From contig JSYX01000141.1 of assembly GCA_000787465.1 (NCBI GenBank), forward strand, positions 1 to 64,000: 64,000 nt of DNA, in the 5' to 3' direction. Origin of the DNA: Thermomucor indicae-seudaticae (lineage: Eukaryota; Mucoromycota; Mucoromycetes; Mucorales; Lichtheimiaceae). This document shows, piece after piece, positions 25,036-39,003 of this stretch. The notes under the pieces are model-generated. The model was not told the origin of the DNA. It did no database searches and saw only the letters and a program-made list of their open reading frames with translations. Positions within the stretch are counted from its first letter, which is position 1. Each line of letters begins with the position of its first letter. Position numbers and translations under genes: made by a program.

Positions 25036-25389
25036 ATAGATAATAAAGATAAGAGAAGAAAAGAAAAAGTAAAGCAGGGAATTGCAAAAGAAAAATACAC
25101 ACAGAGTGGCTTTTGGTCGTACAACAAAAAGCTGATCAACAAGTAAATATTCAACCGCCGACAGAACTGCCGCTTTTCTTTCAAGAGGTATATGTACGAC
25201 CAAGTACTCATATCTAACGCTACTATAAAAGCTGGTCACCTACAAGGCCTTCACCATAAAGTGTTCCTGCTATGGCAGTATAGCATAACAGACATACATA
25301 TAATACACTAAAGTCCTATCGACTCGTGCCATGTCCTCTTCTAGAGACGATTTGCTATATGATACAGTAATAATGCAAGTTTATGTATA
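25036..25389. other. Intergenic region upstream of the binding-protein gene
   Basis: This holds the promoter of the minus-strand binding-protein gene and the 3' end of RRB1. A T-rich frame runs upstream of the signal peptide but has no motif. Nothing else is recognised. Confidence 0.4.
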
Positions 25390-27133
25390 CTATACTGAAA
25401 TGGTCTTAAAGATATTAAATCCAGTATTCGCTGTACTCAGGACACAGCCCGGAATCTGCTTATGCCAATGTAACTCTTTGATCTCGCTCTGTCCCTGATG
25501 CACAAAGAGCAGCTGCGGCGGTATCTCGACGCCTTCACTCGTCATCCGACTATTTCCCTCCTCTTCCGTATCCAGTTCCACCGACAGATCCCACAGCGTC
25601 AGCTGGTCATCGGCTCCCGACACCGCCAACACAGACTCCTCGGTTGGATGCCACTCGATCGACGTGATCTGCGCATTGTGCCATTTGAAAGTGGCCACAG
25701 GCGTGGGTGCGTTGCTCCTAAACTGCCGCAGGTCCCATACACTAAACACGCCATCGTCATGGCCGCTCGCGAGCAGATAGCTTGCCTTGTGGTTCCAGGT
25801 GATCACGTTGATATCTGAGTTACTGGCATGGACACTCACGGCCGCCTTTTGTTTGTTCCGGGTATCCCAAATCTTGATCGTCTGGTCTGCTGAACACGAT
25901 GCAAACACGTTTCGCTCCGTCGGTGACCACTGCAGATCCTCCACCGACGATCGATGCCCGCGATAAGGAAGATTCTCGGTTGAACATCCGGACGGTGTCA
26001 GTGTCGTATTAAATATTAATCCCGCATTATCACCTGTTAATAACCTATCGTGCTCCCCCATTCATCAGCTTCTCTCTCTCTCTCTCTTTGGCATCGTTCG
26101 TTGTACTCACCGTCCTGCGTCTAAACTTGACCAATCCAAGGCATATCCTTCGACTCTTCCATGACTATTGACCGTCGCTGCTGGTTTGCTGGACTTGGGC
26201 AGACTCGTGCCGGGTACATTTAAACTGGTGACATAGGGTGATAGATCAAAGATATGCACTTTGCCTGTCTCGGACCAGGTGGCTGCAATATGTTTTTCCT
26301 GCTGTTGAGGCATCACTCGCAATCGATTCACACATCCGTTATGTGGGATAGACCGGTATTCCAGGATTGGATCTTCATCCAGCGCATCTGGATCCTCTTC
26401 ATCGTCCGAATCTATATACGTCTCCGTAGGTCAGAAAGATAGACTATCCACTTGATTCTTTATGGACGTTACCAAACTGCTGTGTCTTGTGAAGCTGCGA
26501 CATCTTCATGACAACGACTTCATTATCACGAGCACCAGGCATCGAGGTACCAGCCGCGACATAGGCCGTCACGGGGAACTACAAGAAAAGAAAAGAAAGG
26601 TTTAGCAGGCGCCCCACATAGACGGCAGCAGCCAACACGGCTTACATTTTTGCGCTCTTCGCCCAATCCATCTTGGAGAACATCAAAGCTCAGGAAAGGT
26701 AATCGAACATCCAGATTATGCAGCATCACGTAAACAGACTGATCGGCTTCGAGCGTCTCGCCTTCCTCAAGTGGTTGACCAGGCAGGTACAACTTTAATT
26801 CTTCTTCCTCTTCTTCTTCTTCCTCCTCTTGCTTTCCTTCGTCACCGTCCACATCCATGCCTATGCACAACTTTAGTTGGAGGTTCGCTGATTCGCACGC
26901 GCGTCTTGTTTACCCTCTCTGTCTTCCATGGCGTCGTCGTCGTCGTCGTCGTCGTCGTCATTGTCCTGATCGTCCCCTGATTCTTGTTCGTACTCGTCTT
27001 CCCAGGCATCTTCAAACTCCCCCATGTCATTCGCATCGTCTTTGGCCGATCGTGAGCGACTGCTGCTTCCATTCGCAAAGGCCACAGCCTTGCTTTCATG
27101 CTCCATATCATAATCCGCTTGCCGTTTCGACAT
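25390..27133 (-). CDS. RRB1: Ribosome assembly protein RRB1 (GRWD1), WD40 repeat
   Basis: RRB1 is a dedicated chaperone for ribosomal protein uL3 (Rpl3) during large-subunit assembly. The start MSKRQADYDMEHES leads into a very acidic region with a run of nine Asp, then LYLPGQPLEEGE and MLHNLDVRLPFLSFDVL, conserved in the family. WD40 repeats follow, including LTGDNAGLIF, HRSSVEDLQWSPTE, VFASCSADQTIKIWD and SGADDQLTLWDLSVE. The C-terminus is GQSEIKELHWHKQIPGC then FNIFKTISV. Five introns interrupt the N-terminal half; the last exon (25390-26036) is long. The Asp run is a GTC trinucleotide tract on the plus strand at 26932-26960. Confidence 0.94.
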
Positions 27134-27691
27134 CGCTACTGTAGTCGTCCTCGATCGCAAAAAAAAAAAGTCGAATCGCTGTCAGAAAATTTTGAGGATT
27201 CCAAGTCCTACCATAGTTTCCTTTCTCGGATGCAAATTGTGCTCACGAACAGATTCAGGACTCATTTTAAGATTCAGGCGTATCCAGGTGCTATTTTCTT
27301 TGACGATAGAGCTCTAACTGCATTACAGACCTCTGCAGTCTCTACTGCTCTGTTATATAGCTTTATCATGGGACTCAGGGATCATCATGTAGCTGCTGCT
27401 CATGCATTATGATTGGGGGTAAACAGTCCCTTTCATGTATGAGGTATGCTGTAAATTAAGTGGGGTAATTGTGGGGATACTTTATGAGGGAAAATGGGAA
27501 TGAGATGTTGCCGGGGAACAGTGTAAAAAAAAGCGATGGTGTTGTAAAGGGTGATGGGGCGGGATAGGGTGAAAACAGCTGTGACTGAAAAAAAAGCAAA
27601 AAGTACAGTATGATTACAAAGGGAAGATAAAAAGAAAACTGATGGTAGATAGCCTGGAGAAATAATAATGAATACTAACAAACATGTGTAT
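27134..27691. other. Intergenic region between KAP95 and RRB1
   Basis: The RRB1 promoter and KAP95 3' end lie here. An AAAATTTT word at 27186-27193, inside AGAAAATTTTGAGG, resembles the rRNA-processing element found upstream of yeast ribosome-biogenesis genes, 53-60 bases from the RRB1 start. No supported gene is present. Confidence 0.4.
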
Positions 27692-30600
27692 TTACTGGGT
27701 TGCTCGCTTGACCATCTATAATGAAAAGGCATAAGTAAATTCTTTCGTTGATGAATGATGTTCTTACCTCTTTGGCCCATCGTGCCGTCTCTTTCGTGCT
27801 AGTTCCATAGTGACGGCTAACTCTCACTTCACGAAGCAGTTGCGGCACCCAATCTGCCTGGAAGAACTGCTTGAGCTGCCCTCCAAACGCATCAGCAAGA
27901 TCACTGGGTTACGCTCGTTAGCCAGGAATTCAGTTCGTCCTTTGTTATTTATCTTACCCCAAAAGGCCGATTAAAGCTCTTGTTAACGAATCAGAGCGGT
28001 TAGGATCCGTAGCAAGCGCATGCATAAACTGGAATAAATTTTGCATGTATGGGAGAAGCAGAGCAGCTACTCACGTCCGTTAGAACCTTCCATCACATAA
28101 TCAGCTTGCTTCTCTTACCCTTCGGTGTCCCATTGAAGCCTTGAACAATGCCGACGTAGGCTTCGACATTGCCTTCGTGTAAAGTGTTGACGTAATCGAT
28201 CATTTCGTAGTTGTCCTTTTCCGCTCGCATGCTCCCTGCCTGTTGAAGCACCATCATGACAACTTCAAGGTATGGCTCGAACTTGTCGCCAATAGCAAGG
28301 GCAACATCACCAAAGCATGAAAGAATGCTGGGCTTCACAGAACGATGAAGCACGATACTTTGCAGGTTTGATACCAGAAGTTGCATGAAGGTGTTGCAGT
28401 AGACTTCCACGCCACCACCCAGAGCACGGCACAAGTCACCAATCAGACCCACAGCAATTGAGCACAACTGGTATTCAGCAGGGTTTTGCAGAGCTGCGCA
28501 CAAAATAGGCACGAAAGGCTCAGCATAGCGACTAAAGTTGCCCTCCAAAGCGTTCATCATAGCGCCCACAGCCAAAAACGCATCTTCAGTAGTGGTAGCT
28601 TGCTTCGAAGAGTTGTTGAGGAGCTGCAAAAGACCAGTCATGATGCGATCGGACACGGACATAATGTCACCGTTCAACCGTCGAATGCAGTTCTGTACCC
28701 GTTCATCAGTTACATATGTATCGAAAACCATTATGCTCATCCGAAATTTACCGTAAGGACACCCAATAAGCTGGACTGAAGCTCGCTGAGTTCGGCCCGT
28801 TCGTCAGCGCCGACGATTTGGTTCTGTAATATAGAAACGTTAAAAAGGGAGACTTATAGACGCGTCATGGATATACCGTACCTCCATAGCGATCGTTGCA
28901 TCCAGACGGTCGAGGATAGTCAAAGAAATTTGCTGAACCGTGACAATACAATCCTATGGCTCCTCGTTAGCACTGCTTTTCATAACGGAACCCAAAATAA
29001 CGGACATACATTGGCAGAGAACATGACCAAGGATGATACAGCCTCGTATGCTGAGGTTCTGCAGTTTGACTCGTTGTCGGCTCTTTCCGTAAATTGTAAA
29101 AGCGCTGTGACAATGCCTTCAAAGTAGCCTGAAAGTGCGGATGTGGGAGCTTCTTCTCCAACAGCAGGACCCAGTTGCTCCGCCAGGTTCATGAGGGACT
29201 AAATACTTCCCAGTTAGATCAGTTCGGGACATGCAAAGGTTGACATACCCAGCAGCAGTTGCCGACGATGCGAGGACTGTCCTGTAATCCTGACACTAAA
29301 GCAGTAATCATATCATGCAGGTGCACCTCAGGCTTGATGCAGTGGATCAAAAGTTCAGAAACGCGACCCAGAGTCCACGCCACGGTATCTTTGACATTGA
29401 CGACAGGATCTGCCATCATGTTGATGAGAGTTGGCAATGCCTGTATAATCATGCTGTAAGCAAGGCGATAACGACAGGCAATGACAGGTACGTATTTACC
29501 TGGTCGACAAGAGGCGTGAGATATGTTTCTTCAGGACCATCCAGAATAGAACCGAAAGCCATGACAGCAGCTTCGCGGTATCTCCAATCGTTGTTTTGGA
29601 TGTTGCCTTCCACGAAAGGCACGACCAGCGGTACGATCAAGTTGCGAACACATTGGGCGAAAAGGGACAAGCAAGTGGCTGCGGCCATTGACACTGTCCA
29701 CTCGTCTTCGTCCTGATCTTCTTCTTGCTTTGTGAGAAGCCAAAGAAGCACGGGAAGAATATCACTCAAGGCTAATTCGGCAAAATTATACAGCACACGC
29801 TCAGGGTTTTCGCCAGCTTCAGCAGCCTATATAGATGTGCAACAGATAATGAGTTTTCAACATCCTGATATAGGCCACGAGTCTATTTACCTCGAGAGCT
29901 TCTTCCTTTAATTCTATTTCTTCATCACACACAGTTGACCAGAATTCAATGGCCTGCAAAGCAACCTTTTCGTCTGGATTGTTCATGCCGGTCACAGTAA
30001 GCTGTCCAAAATACCTTTAGTGAGTTTGAGTAACATGGACGTTTCAAAATTTACTTACGCCAAATAACGCCTTTTCCATGTAGTATCGCATCTTGTCATA
30101 GTAAAGCTGCATGATTCGGACCAAGCACTCGAAAGCCGCAACTTGAACTTCGCTGGATTCGCTTTGAGTAGCTTCGCATACAACTTGCATGATAAAGTTT
30201 CTTTCACCCTACAATCAAGCCGTGAGGATACGGAAAACAGTTGCACCAAGATAGCTCATTTGCTGTACCTCACGCTCAAAGTTGTCCTTTACAAATTCCA
30301 AGGAGTTGTTCAATGCACGGATGGCTGCAAGTCGGACTTCTTGGCTGTAGATGCAGAGTCAGTAAAACATTTCAGGAGGCTCACTAGACACGAATTACAT
30401 ACTCTGGTTCTTCTTTGCGCGCACCTTGCACCACTGCAGTCAAGATATCGTTCGACTGACTGGCAAGAACAGCGGGGTCCTAAGGACGGAGTCAGCTACT
30501 CGTCATTGCGTTCGTAAAGCGAACTATTTACCGTCGCCTCGCAGACATAACCAAGCGCTTGAAGTGTCGATTGTTTTAAGACAGGGTTATCAGCGTTCGT

Positions 30601-31310
30601 GACGTTTTCCAACAAGATCCGTATGAGTTCCGGCCAAAGGTTTAATGACAGTTCGATTTCTGCAATGGCCGCTACCACCTATCCGGAAGCTATTTTAAAA
30701 ACTGCTATTTCTTTTATTTCTTCCTTCATAGCTCTTACCTGACCGCCAATATTGCCAACCATCTTTCGTCGTGTGGCCAATGACATCAAAGCCTAGAAGA
30801 GCACTTGTTAACCTCTACCGCAAGTTTCTAACGAAGCATCATAACATACGTGTTGCTTCACTCGGGTTCTGACGTTCACGTCTAGCGCTAACCATCGCTG
30901 AGCCTGCTCTTCTTTTCGGGTGTATTCCTGAAATAATGTATTAAAATCAGCAGCTGGTCAAAGTGCTGTTTTACTGCGACATCACCTTGGCTGCTAAACT
31001 GTTCTTCAAGGCAAGTCCTGCCGACATTCGGATATTGTCATCGTTTTGTTCATTTGCCAATTGCTCCGAGAGAATTTGTGCGTAGCTTGCCTATACAATG
31101 TGAAAAGTGAGTGCTGCCAATCTCGATCGTTCCGACATGGCGAGACAATTTACATAGTCCTGCTGCGCAAATAATTCCAGTTTTTGTGTGGCATCCTCAC
31201 GGAGAGCACGATCTAGACAGTCATCGTGAGCAGGATCGTCTTGAGATGGGCAAGAATAAAGCTATATTACCTGGCGAAAGTGTGTTGGCGAGAAGACTGG
31301 CGACATCCAT
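27692..31310 (-). CDS. KAP95: Importin subunit beta-1 (karyopherin beta, Kap95)
   Basis: Importin beta carries importin-alpha/NLS cargo through nuclear pores and is released by Ran-GTP. The start [13 protein letters not shown] is at 31310. Around fifteen introns break a chain of HEAT repeats. Recognisable blocks include [73 protein letters not shown] and [15 protein letters not shown]. The C-terminal exons encode [25 protein letters not shown] split over two exons and end KEMVKRATQ. Exon ends were derived from frame and GT/AG sites; some small ones may shift by a few bases. Family identity is clear from order and spacing along the whole length. Confidence 0.95.
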
Positions 31311-32430
31311 TGCAGAAGGGATTTTTAAAGAATCTGGCGATCGAGAAGAAAAAGTCAGCAACAACAAAAAGAATCAACAAGGTCCTGGACCCATCGATCG
31401 TCACGTTTCACCAAACCCCAAGGTAGAAGCTCGTTTTAAGTTTTGACAAAAAAATATACTCACCAAAATGCAAGAGCGGGTTATCTTCGTTTCTTGCGGT
31501 AAACCGACCCAGTAAAACGCGAAAGAAGAAAAAAAAGTCGGCGGGTGTTGCGTCATGATGTTTGACTGTCTCTTTGTGTAACACTTGCCCTTGTCACTGC
31601 TCAGTTACATGTTAAGCAAAAGTCTATGTCTTGACCATATCAAGCAGACCAAGAGGCCATAAAGGACGCTTTACTGCAAATTGGACTCCTTCCTATAAAT
31701 GCAGCTATTCGCGATGTCGTGATCGCATGTTCGGCAGACACAGCTATTGACAATGTTGTAATCCAATCAAACAACGAATTTTCAGTTACGCGTCAATCTG
31801 TTCTCATTAAAATGGACATGCGTGCAGAATGCAATTTGAGTAAAGGTTCCCTGTTGTAAAAGGTCCAGCGGATTGTCTTGACATAAGCCTTCGAGGCATC
31901 GCATCGTGCTTGACGGCTAGTCGCATGACAGCAAGTGCTATGAGCAGTAAAGTGCATACTGGATATTATAAGAATATCCAGTTAAACTTTCCTTTGTCGA
32001 CTCGGGCAGTCAGCGGTCAGTAAGAAGTATGGAAGTTTCACGCAAACTGGATGGGCACGAACTGTGTGTGCGTGTGAGAGAGAAAGCTGCAACTGCTCCG
32101 TAAAGCTTAGCATTAGGGATTTCCTTAATGCTGCCCGTTTCTTTCACAAGATATCATTATCCAAAATGCTACGAAAATCATACTGCTCTATAAGCAAGTG
32201 GGTTTCACAATCTGTATTATGATAAATAACTCTCGTGCAGCGGAATAAAATGAAGACATTGCCCTGCCGTAAAGGTGGGCCTTGGAGCCAAAATCGCTCT
32301 ATTGCTAGTGTTAGATAGGTGCACGACTTTGGGTTGGATCTGGGAGGAGATTGTTCATCGCCATAGCAACACAATGTGCTTTAAACTCCGTTCATTCGAA
32401 ACGATCTTGCAGCAGCGATCTTGTTTTGCG
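31311..32430. other. Intergenic region between KAP95 and GCN5
   Basis: The two flanking genes diverge from this interval, so both promoters lie here. The central part, 31651-32023, reads as two long open segments in neighbouring frames and is listed as a possible pseudogene. The rest shows T runs and short frames only. Confidence 0.5.
31651..32023 (+). pseudogene. Unidentified coding-like stretch with one frame change
   Basis: From about 31651 a frame reads DQEAIKDALLQIGLLPINAA and stays open for about 69 codons to a TAA at 31856-31858. An overlapping frame from about 31840 then reads FPVVKGPADCLDISLRGIAS and stays open to a TAA at 32021-32023. Composition and residue use look protein-like in both. 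No start codon, splice site or family was recognised, so this may be the remains of one gene with a single frame change or an exon pair. It could also be chance. Confidence 0.3.
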
Positions 32431-33907
<1,477 letters not shown>

Positions 33908-33972
33908 ATATAAGGCTTCTTCCCCTCTTCTTTTTTTTGTACAGAATAACGAGAAACTGTGTAAATACATTG

Positions 33973-34644
33973 TCAAAGAAAACGGCGAGCAGCTTGTTTT
34001 ACGCGAGTATCAAATTGTGGGTTTGTGATGGGCGTATCCTTTTCGTAAAAGGGACTCATCAAGACCTTGATAAGAAGAAGGTGTTATATTCATCCTGCCC
34101 ATTTCCCTCGTCTGCTATCTGTATATATACCTTGACATAAAGTTCGTAAATTTCATTGAAAAAGTTCTTGATGCTGTCTTCTGATTTTTGATCGTGCAAA
34201 AGCATGAATTTCACATCTATTATTCTCTACTGAGTTGTTCCCCCTCCTGATTTGGCCCGGTCATAGAGTAGCCCTTACTGTTTGCAGTAACAAAAGCAGA
34301 TACATACTGCTCGTTGAAGCGGTCGACGGTCTTCAAGTACCTAGCAGCAATTCGTAAACACACGCGTCCCGTGTTATTATTTCCGCAGTAGTGTTTACAT
34401 TGCTTGTGTGTTCCATTGCACTTCCTCGACGACGTCTAGAGCCGCATGCGTAATGAACTGATGGAGATGCTTAGTGTCATCGCGCTATGCATCAGTCAGT
34501 CTAAGGCAATACAGTCATCGTCTCATTGTTAGTTACCCGACTATTGTCCGTTAAGGCGGATGACCGTGACGAAGGGATAATATCCGTCTCATAGATTGGA
34601 TTATCGGTAGCTCCCACAATGGCAAAGTAATAAAAGTTGGACAT
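33973..34644 (-). CDS. TRS20: TRAPP complex subunit 2 (Trs20/sedlin)
   Basis: TRS20/TRAPPC2 is a longin-fold core subunit of TRAPP complexes acting as Rab exchange factors in ER-Golgi traffic and autophagy. All exons are short. The product starts [19 protein letters not shown] and continues [40 protein letters not shown] and [20 protein letters not shown]. The last exon gives [10 protein letters not shown] and ends RFL. Each block matches sedlin in order, and every junction has GT/AG sites that keep the frame. The length of about 140 residues is typical. Confidence 0.92.
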
Positions 34645-34784
34645 TGAGGAACCCCTCTGTTGCCTGACCTTTCTGGGTTTTCTCTCTTTTCACATACAGC
34701 AAAAAATATATAAGCTCTTTCGAGCCAAGAATAATCAGTTAGCAAAGTCTATACAATATACTGTAGATGAGGTGGGGGGTATAG

Positions 34785-36503
34785 CTAGTTGAGATAAGTG
34801 GTATCCAATCCATGAGCAAAATCCATAATGACTATTTTATGATCTTGGCTCGTGCTAACAAAACGTGATAAGTATCACTGGAGGCACACAGAGAGAGAGA
34901 GAGTATGATGATTGCCCTTTACCTGATGATCTTGGTCGCGTCAAACATGACATCAAATACCCAGCTTGTATGACACGAGGGAAATCGGTGGAGACATTGG
35001 CCAGTATGGATATCCCAGATCCGTATACTCTGGTCATAGCTTCCGCTCACGATCTTTTCATCATCAAAGTGGAGTGCTCGAACAAGTCCTGTGTGGCCTA
35101 TCGTCAACAACAGCGGATGTGGGTGTGTGTCATTTCCTATACAAAACAGATCATTTGTTCTCCTTCTTTACCTTCGCAAGTCAAGAGACATTCACCGGTT
35201 TCTATTCAGGAGTGTTGCATATATTGACAGGGTTAGAGGAAGGAGTAAGGCAAGCACAGGAAATCTTTTACCTGCGTTCCAAACTTTGATTTTGTTATCG
35301 TTGCTGCCACTCACGATGCGCTGACCATCGAACCGGATGCACGCCAACCCACGCGTATGTCCACGGAAATCGCGCAGACAAGTGCCCGTCTTGACATCCC
35401 ACAACTTGATAACCGCATCGCCTGACGCCGAAACCAGACGCTGACCCTGAAGCTGGATCGCATTGACGGGGCCCCGATGTCCGTAGAGCACCCTCTGCAG
35501 CTGGCCATCGTGTCTCCTCCATATTCGGATGGTGGCGTCCTTGGAGCAACTGGCAATCACCTGATCATCAAAGCCCACGTCCAGCACACCGGACGCATGG
35601 CCCCACAGACGCCGCACGATCTGGAACGTCCGCATGTCCCACACCAGCACGGTGTGGTCCGAAGAGCCCGAGACCATGATCTCGTCGTCGTACTGGAGAC
35701 ACAGCACGCTGGCGCTGTGGCCGGTCAGGGTACGCAGACAGGTACCTTGCAGATTCCAGCATTTGATGGTCCGGTCGCGGCTGCCGGTGACCATTTTCTC
35801 CGCGTCAAACTGGACACAGTAGATGCTGTCCTCGTGGCCGGTGAGGATCTTTATCTGGCTGTCGCCGTTCCGCCATCGCCGATCGAGCTGCGACTGTCGC
35901 TGGTACAGCGAGCGGTAGTCCGTGGTTCGGACGGACGGTAGCGGTTGCTGTCCCCGCCGCCGTCGTCGGTGCGCCCAGCGCGGATGCTGCATGTACAGTC
36001 GCCGCCACAACAGGTTATCGAGTGTCGCTAAATGCCAAAGGCTGGAGACAAGACTGAGTGCGAGCAGTGCATCGGTGTCGCAGAAACTGAGAATGAGCTG
36101 GATAATTTCGGGTGGCATCCTACTTAGATAATCTAGTCATAGGCAATCCCTTTAGCTCAGGATTATTTGTGGAGTGTGCGTGATGATCGTTGTTTTCACC
36201 TGTTTTGGAGTTACATGTGCTACTACTAAAGGATTGCTTTTGCTGCGCTTGGTGGAAGCCTTCGTCAATGCGGTCCATATCGCCTGTGCTTTGACTGCGT
36301 ATGCGTTTTGGACAGGTAGCTTGACACGGTTTGTCGGCGTCCGGTCGGCTGCTTGTCGGCGGGGCCGGTAAACTGAATCGCAGGGATCGACTGATGGGTA
36401 GCGAGAAGGACAATGGCTTGTCGGAATTCGGAAACACTGATCGTCGTAAGCATCGCAAGAGTCGTTGCTTGACGCTACGAGTAATCGCCTTCTCGTGATC
36501 CAT
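34785..36503 (-). CDS. F-box/WD40 protein (SCF ubiquitin ligase receptor)
   Basis: Such proteins use the F-box to bind Skp1 and WD40 repeats to present substrates to the SCF ligase. The first exon (36200-36503) encodes a basic, Ser/Pro-rich N-terminus from MDHEKAITRSVKQR. It splices across 36133-36199 to DYLSRMPPEIIQLILSFCD, a clear F-box whose first residues would otherwise follow a stop. WD40 repeats follow: ILTGHEDSIYCVQFD, MVTGSRDRTIKCWN, IMVSGSSDHTVLVWD, ASCSKDATIRIW, SASGDAVIKLWD, VSGSNDNKIKVWN and VSGSYDQSIRIWD. The protein ends FAHGLDTTYLN. It resembles Fbxw/Cdc4/Met30-type receptors; the exact orthologue and target are not decided by sequence alone. Confidence 0.85.
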
Positions 36504-36989
36504 CAATCGGAAAATTAGCTGCAGAGATTGGATGCAGAAAGGGAAATAAAGTTGGGGAAAAAGGAAAAGGGAGCTGCTGCTTTCTTGCTCTCACTTTTTT
36601 CCACTATGTCTCGCTCAGGGGGACTAAAAATGGCAGATTGATTGCTTCTTTGCCACCTATTAACGCATCCATCCCCCGCACATCTCGCATCCAATACTCT
36701 CCCTCTTTCTAGCTCCTTTCCATTCGATCTTATATTTTTTCCGCCAACCATCTCCATTTCTTACACGTGTTCATCCGCACTGCATGTTTTACTTTATAAA
36801 CTGACTTGTTGAAACAACAACAAAAAGGTATGTATAAGCAGCTGGAAGATGGGCGAGGGAACAGAAGAGAAGGGTAGGGCGGACAACTGGTATACGATAT
36901 ATATGTATATGTATATGAGTGTGCGTGTTCAGTGTATGTGTGGAAAAGGGAAAAGCTATCTACAAATGAATAGAAAAGATGAAAGAGCC
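36504..36989. other. Intergenic region between F-box gene and BET gene
   Basis: It holds the F-box gene promoter and the BET gene 3' region. T- and C-rich tracts and a TATATG-type repeat at 36898-36918 are seen. No gene is supported. Confidence 0.5.
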
Positions 36990-39003
36990 TTAGTCAGAGT
37001 CGCTGTCAGAGCCATCGGAATCAGAGTCGCCTGATGCTAAACTGCTTGAATCACTGTCGCTTGAATCATGATTGGCTACATAATAACAAGGCTTTGCTTA
37101 GCACGCACAATCGCTCGTTTGGTTACCTAATTACGCTCTTACCAGTTGACGGTCCATCTCTGGACTGAGTAGCAGGTGCTTCTGAGCTTTCGCCAATGCC
37201 CATAACAATTTCGTTCAATTTATCTTTGGTTTCATCATCCAGAAGATTCATGTCCAATTCAATCTCGCCCTATCATCGACAATATGGTTAGACGATGCGT
37301 AGTAAATCTTGACAGTGGCTACTGATCTTACCTGGGCTTGAATTGGCAAGGCAGCCTGAATGATTTCCACGACCTTATCAAGAGGTTCACCAGTCAACTG
37401 ATTCACCTGGTCAGCAAGTCGTCTTGACCGCTCGTGGTCCCATCGAGATGGCGCAGTCTGTTGCTTCTTAGGCCTTGCCCGCGCTGTCTTTCCACGTCCT
37501 TGTCCTCCTTTATTGGCGCTGCGGTCACTGCCCTTCCTTTGAGATTTCATGGACTCGATTTCCTTGCTGATTGACTTGAGGTACCGCTCAAGTCGGGCCA
37601 GTTTATCATCATCATCTCCTGCCATTTCAATTAGCGACATAGAGTTATAGACAGCATTATTTACTCGCTTACCATCATCATCAACATCCGACTCATCACT
37701 GGACTCGGCAGGTTTGGCAGGTTTAGGTGGTTCAGGTGGCGGAAGAGGAGGCATTTCCTTCCACTTTTCGTCAAACACCCTCTCAAGTTCTCTGCCCATC
37801 TTGTGGACAGGGACCATGGGAGGATTGTAGAGATAGCAATTGTTGAACATAAGACGGATGTCGGCTTCGAAATCGCTCGGTGTTTCGTATTCGCCTTGCT
37901 GTAGTTTCCGTTCAATGGTAGACAGATCCATGGGGTGCTTGACGATGGTTGGGTAATCGGGAATGTTTAGAGCGACGACATCCACTGGTTCCAAGAATGG
38001 ATAGTTGATGTTGCGATGCTTGGCCTTTTTTAGTTCACGGAGCACCTGTCCACAGAACTTCATTTGCACATTCTGTTTGCGTGGATTCACTCTCTTGGTC
38101 ATCGGTTCCGGATAGTCCTTCGACCGGGGCGCCCGCTTGGACCTGCCACTCGACTCAGAGGCTGTAAACTTTTCCTTGGCCTTTCGCTTGGCGCCAGATT
38201 TCGTTGTCTTTTCCGACAGTAAGGGCTATTCATCCCAAATTAGTAAATTGATCATGCTTGGGCTCTCCCCTCTCCCTCTGAAATCATACCTCCACCTTGG
38301 GTAAAGGCATCTGCCGAAGACTTTTCTCGAACGCGGATTCAACATTTTGGCAAAGCATGGAAATCATCGCCTCCGGGCCATTGAACTTGTAGCAGTTCTT
38401 GAACACAAGGCGAACGTCATAGATAAAGTCATTGACGTCTTCGTACTCGCCACAACTTAATTTGGTATCAATCGTGCCAAAGTCCATGGGGTGTTTGATG
38501 ACCTTGTGATAATCTGGCAGATTCAACCGGACCGCATCGACAGGACGCAGAAACGCACCGGCATCTCGATGTCGCTTCAGCGTTCGCATGATAGCCGCAC
38601 AGTACTTTGCCTGCTCTCGTGTCATGTTGGACTTGGGCGTCTTGGGAGTAGGCGGCGGTGAGAGCTCCTGCTAAGTATCATGAGCGTGACTCCCCCCGAG
38701 GAATGTTACAATCTATTTTTCCCTACCTTTAGCCTTGCTTTCTCTTTTTCGTCTGGCATGAGTACATTAGTATGATTATCACTGCCAGCCAATGGTTTCT
38801 TCGAGTTGGGTTTTGACTCGGGCATTTGCTCTAATCTTGGCTTCTTTGCTGGCGAATCGGTAGGTTCATCCTGAATGGATGACAACAAATTGCTAACAAA
38901 ATTCCAGACGTATCAGAAATCCGACTTTGAATAAGGATGAAAAAACGCGTCAGCCTTACCTGGTGTTATTGGCATTTGCTTCGCAATCAAGATTAGTTCC
39001 CAT
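36990..39003 (-). CDS. BET double-bromodomain protein (Bdf1/Brd4-like)
   Basis: BET proteins read acetylated histones and help recruit the transcription machinery. The start used is MGTNLDCEANANNT at 39003. Bromodomain 1 contains FLRPVDAVRLNLPDYHKVIK and FKNCYKFNG; bromodomain 2 contains FLEPVDVVALNIPDYPTIVK and FNNCYLYNPP. Both keep the acetyl-lysine-binding Asn and the WPF-shelf equivalent (here AFLRP and PFLEP). A coiled region and the extra-terminal (NET) domain follow, with RRLADQVNQLTGEPLDKVVE and GEIELDMNLLDDETK. The C-terminus is a Ser/Asp-rich tail. Upstream, an exon-like segment could extend the N-terminus (see findings), so the start is the weakest point. Confidence 0.92.

Noticed and set aside
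35477..35941. Plus-strand frame over the F-box/WD40 gene
   Set aside because: It is the antisense of regularly repeated WD40 codons, which commonly stay open.
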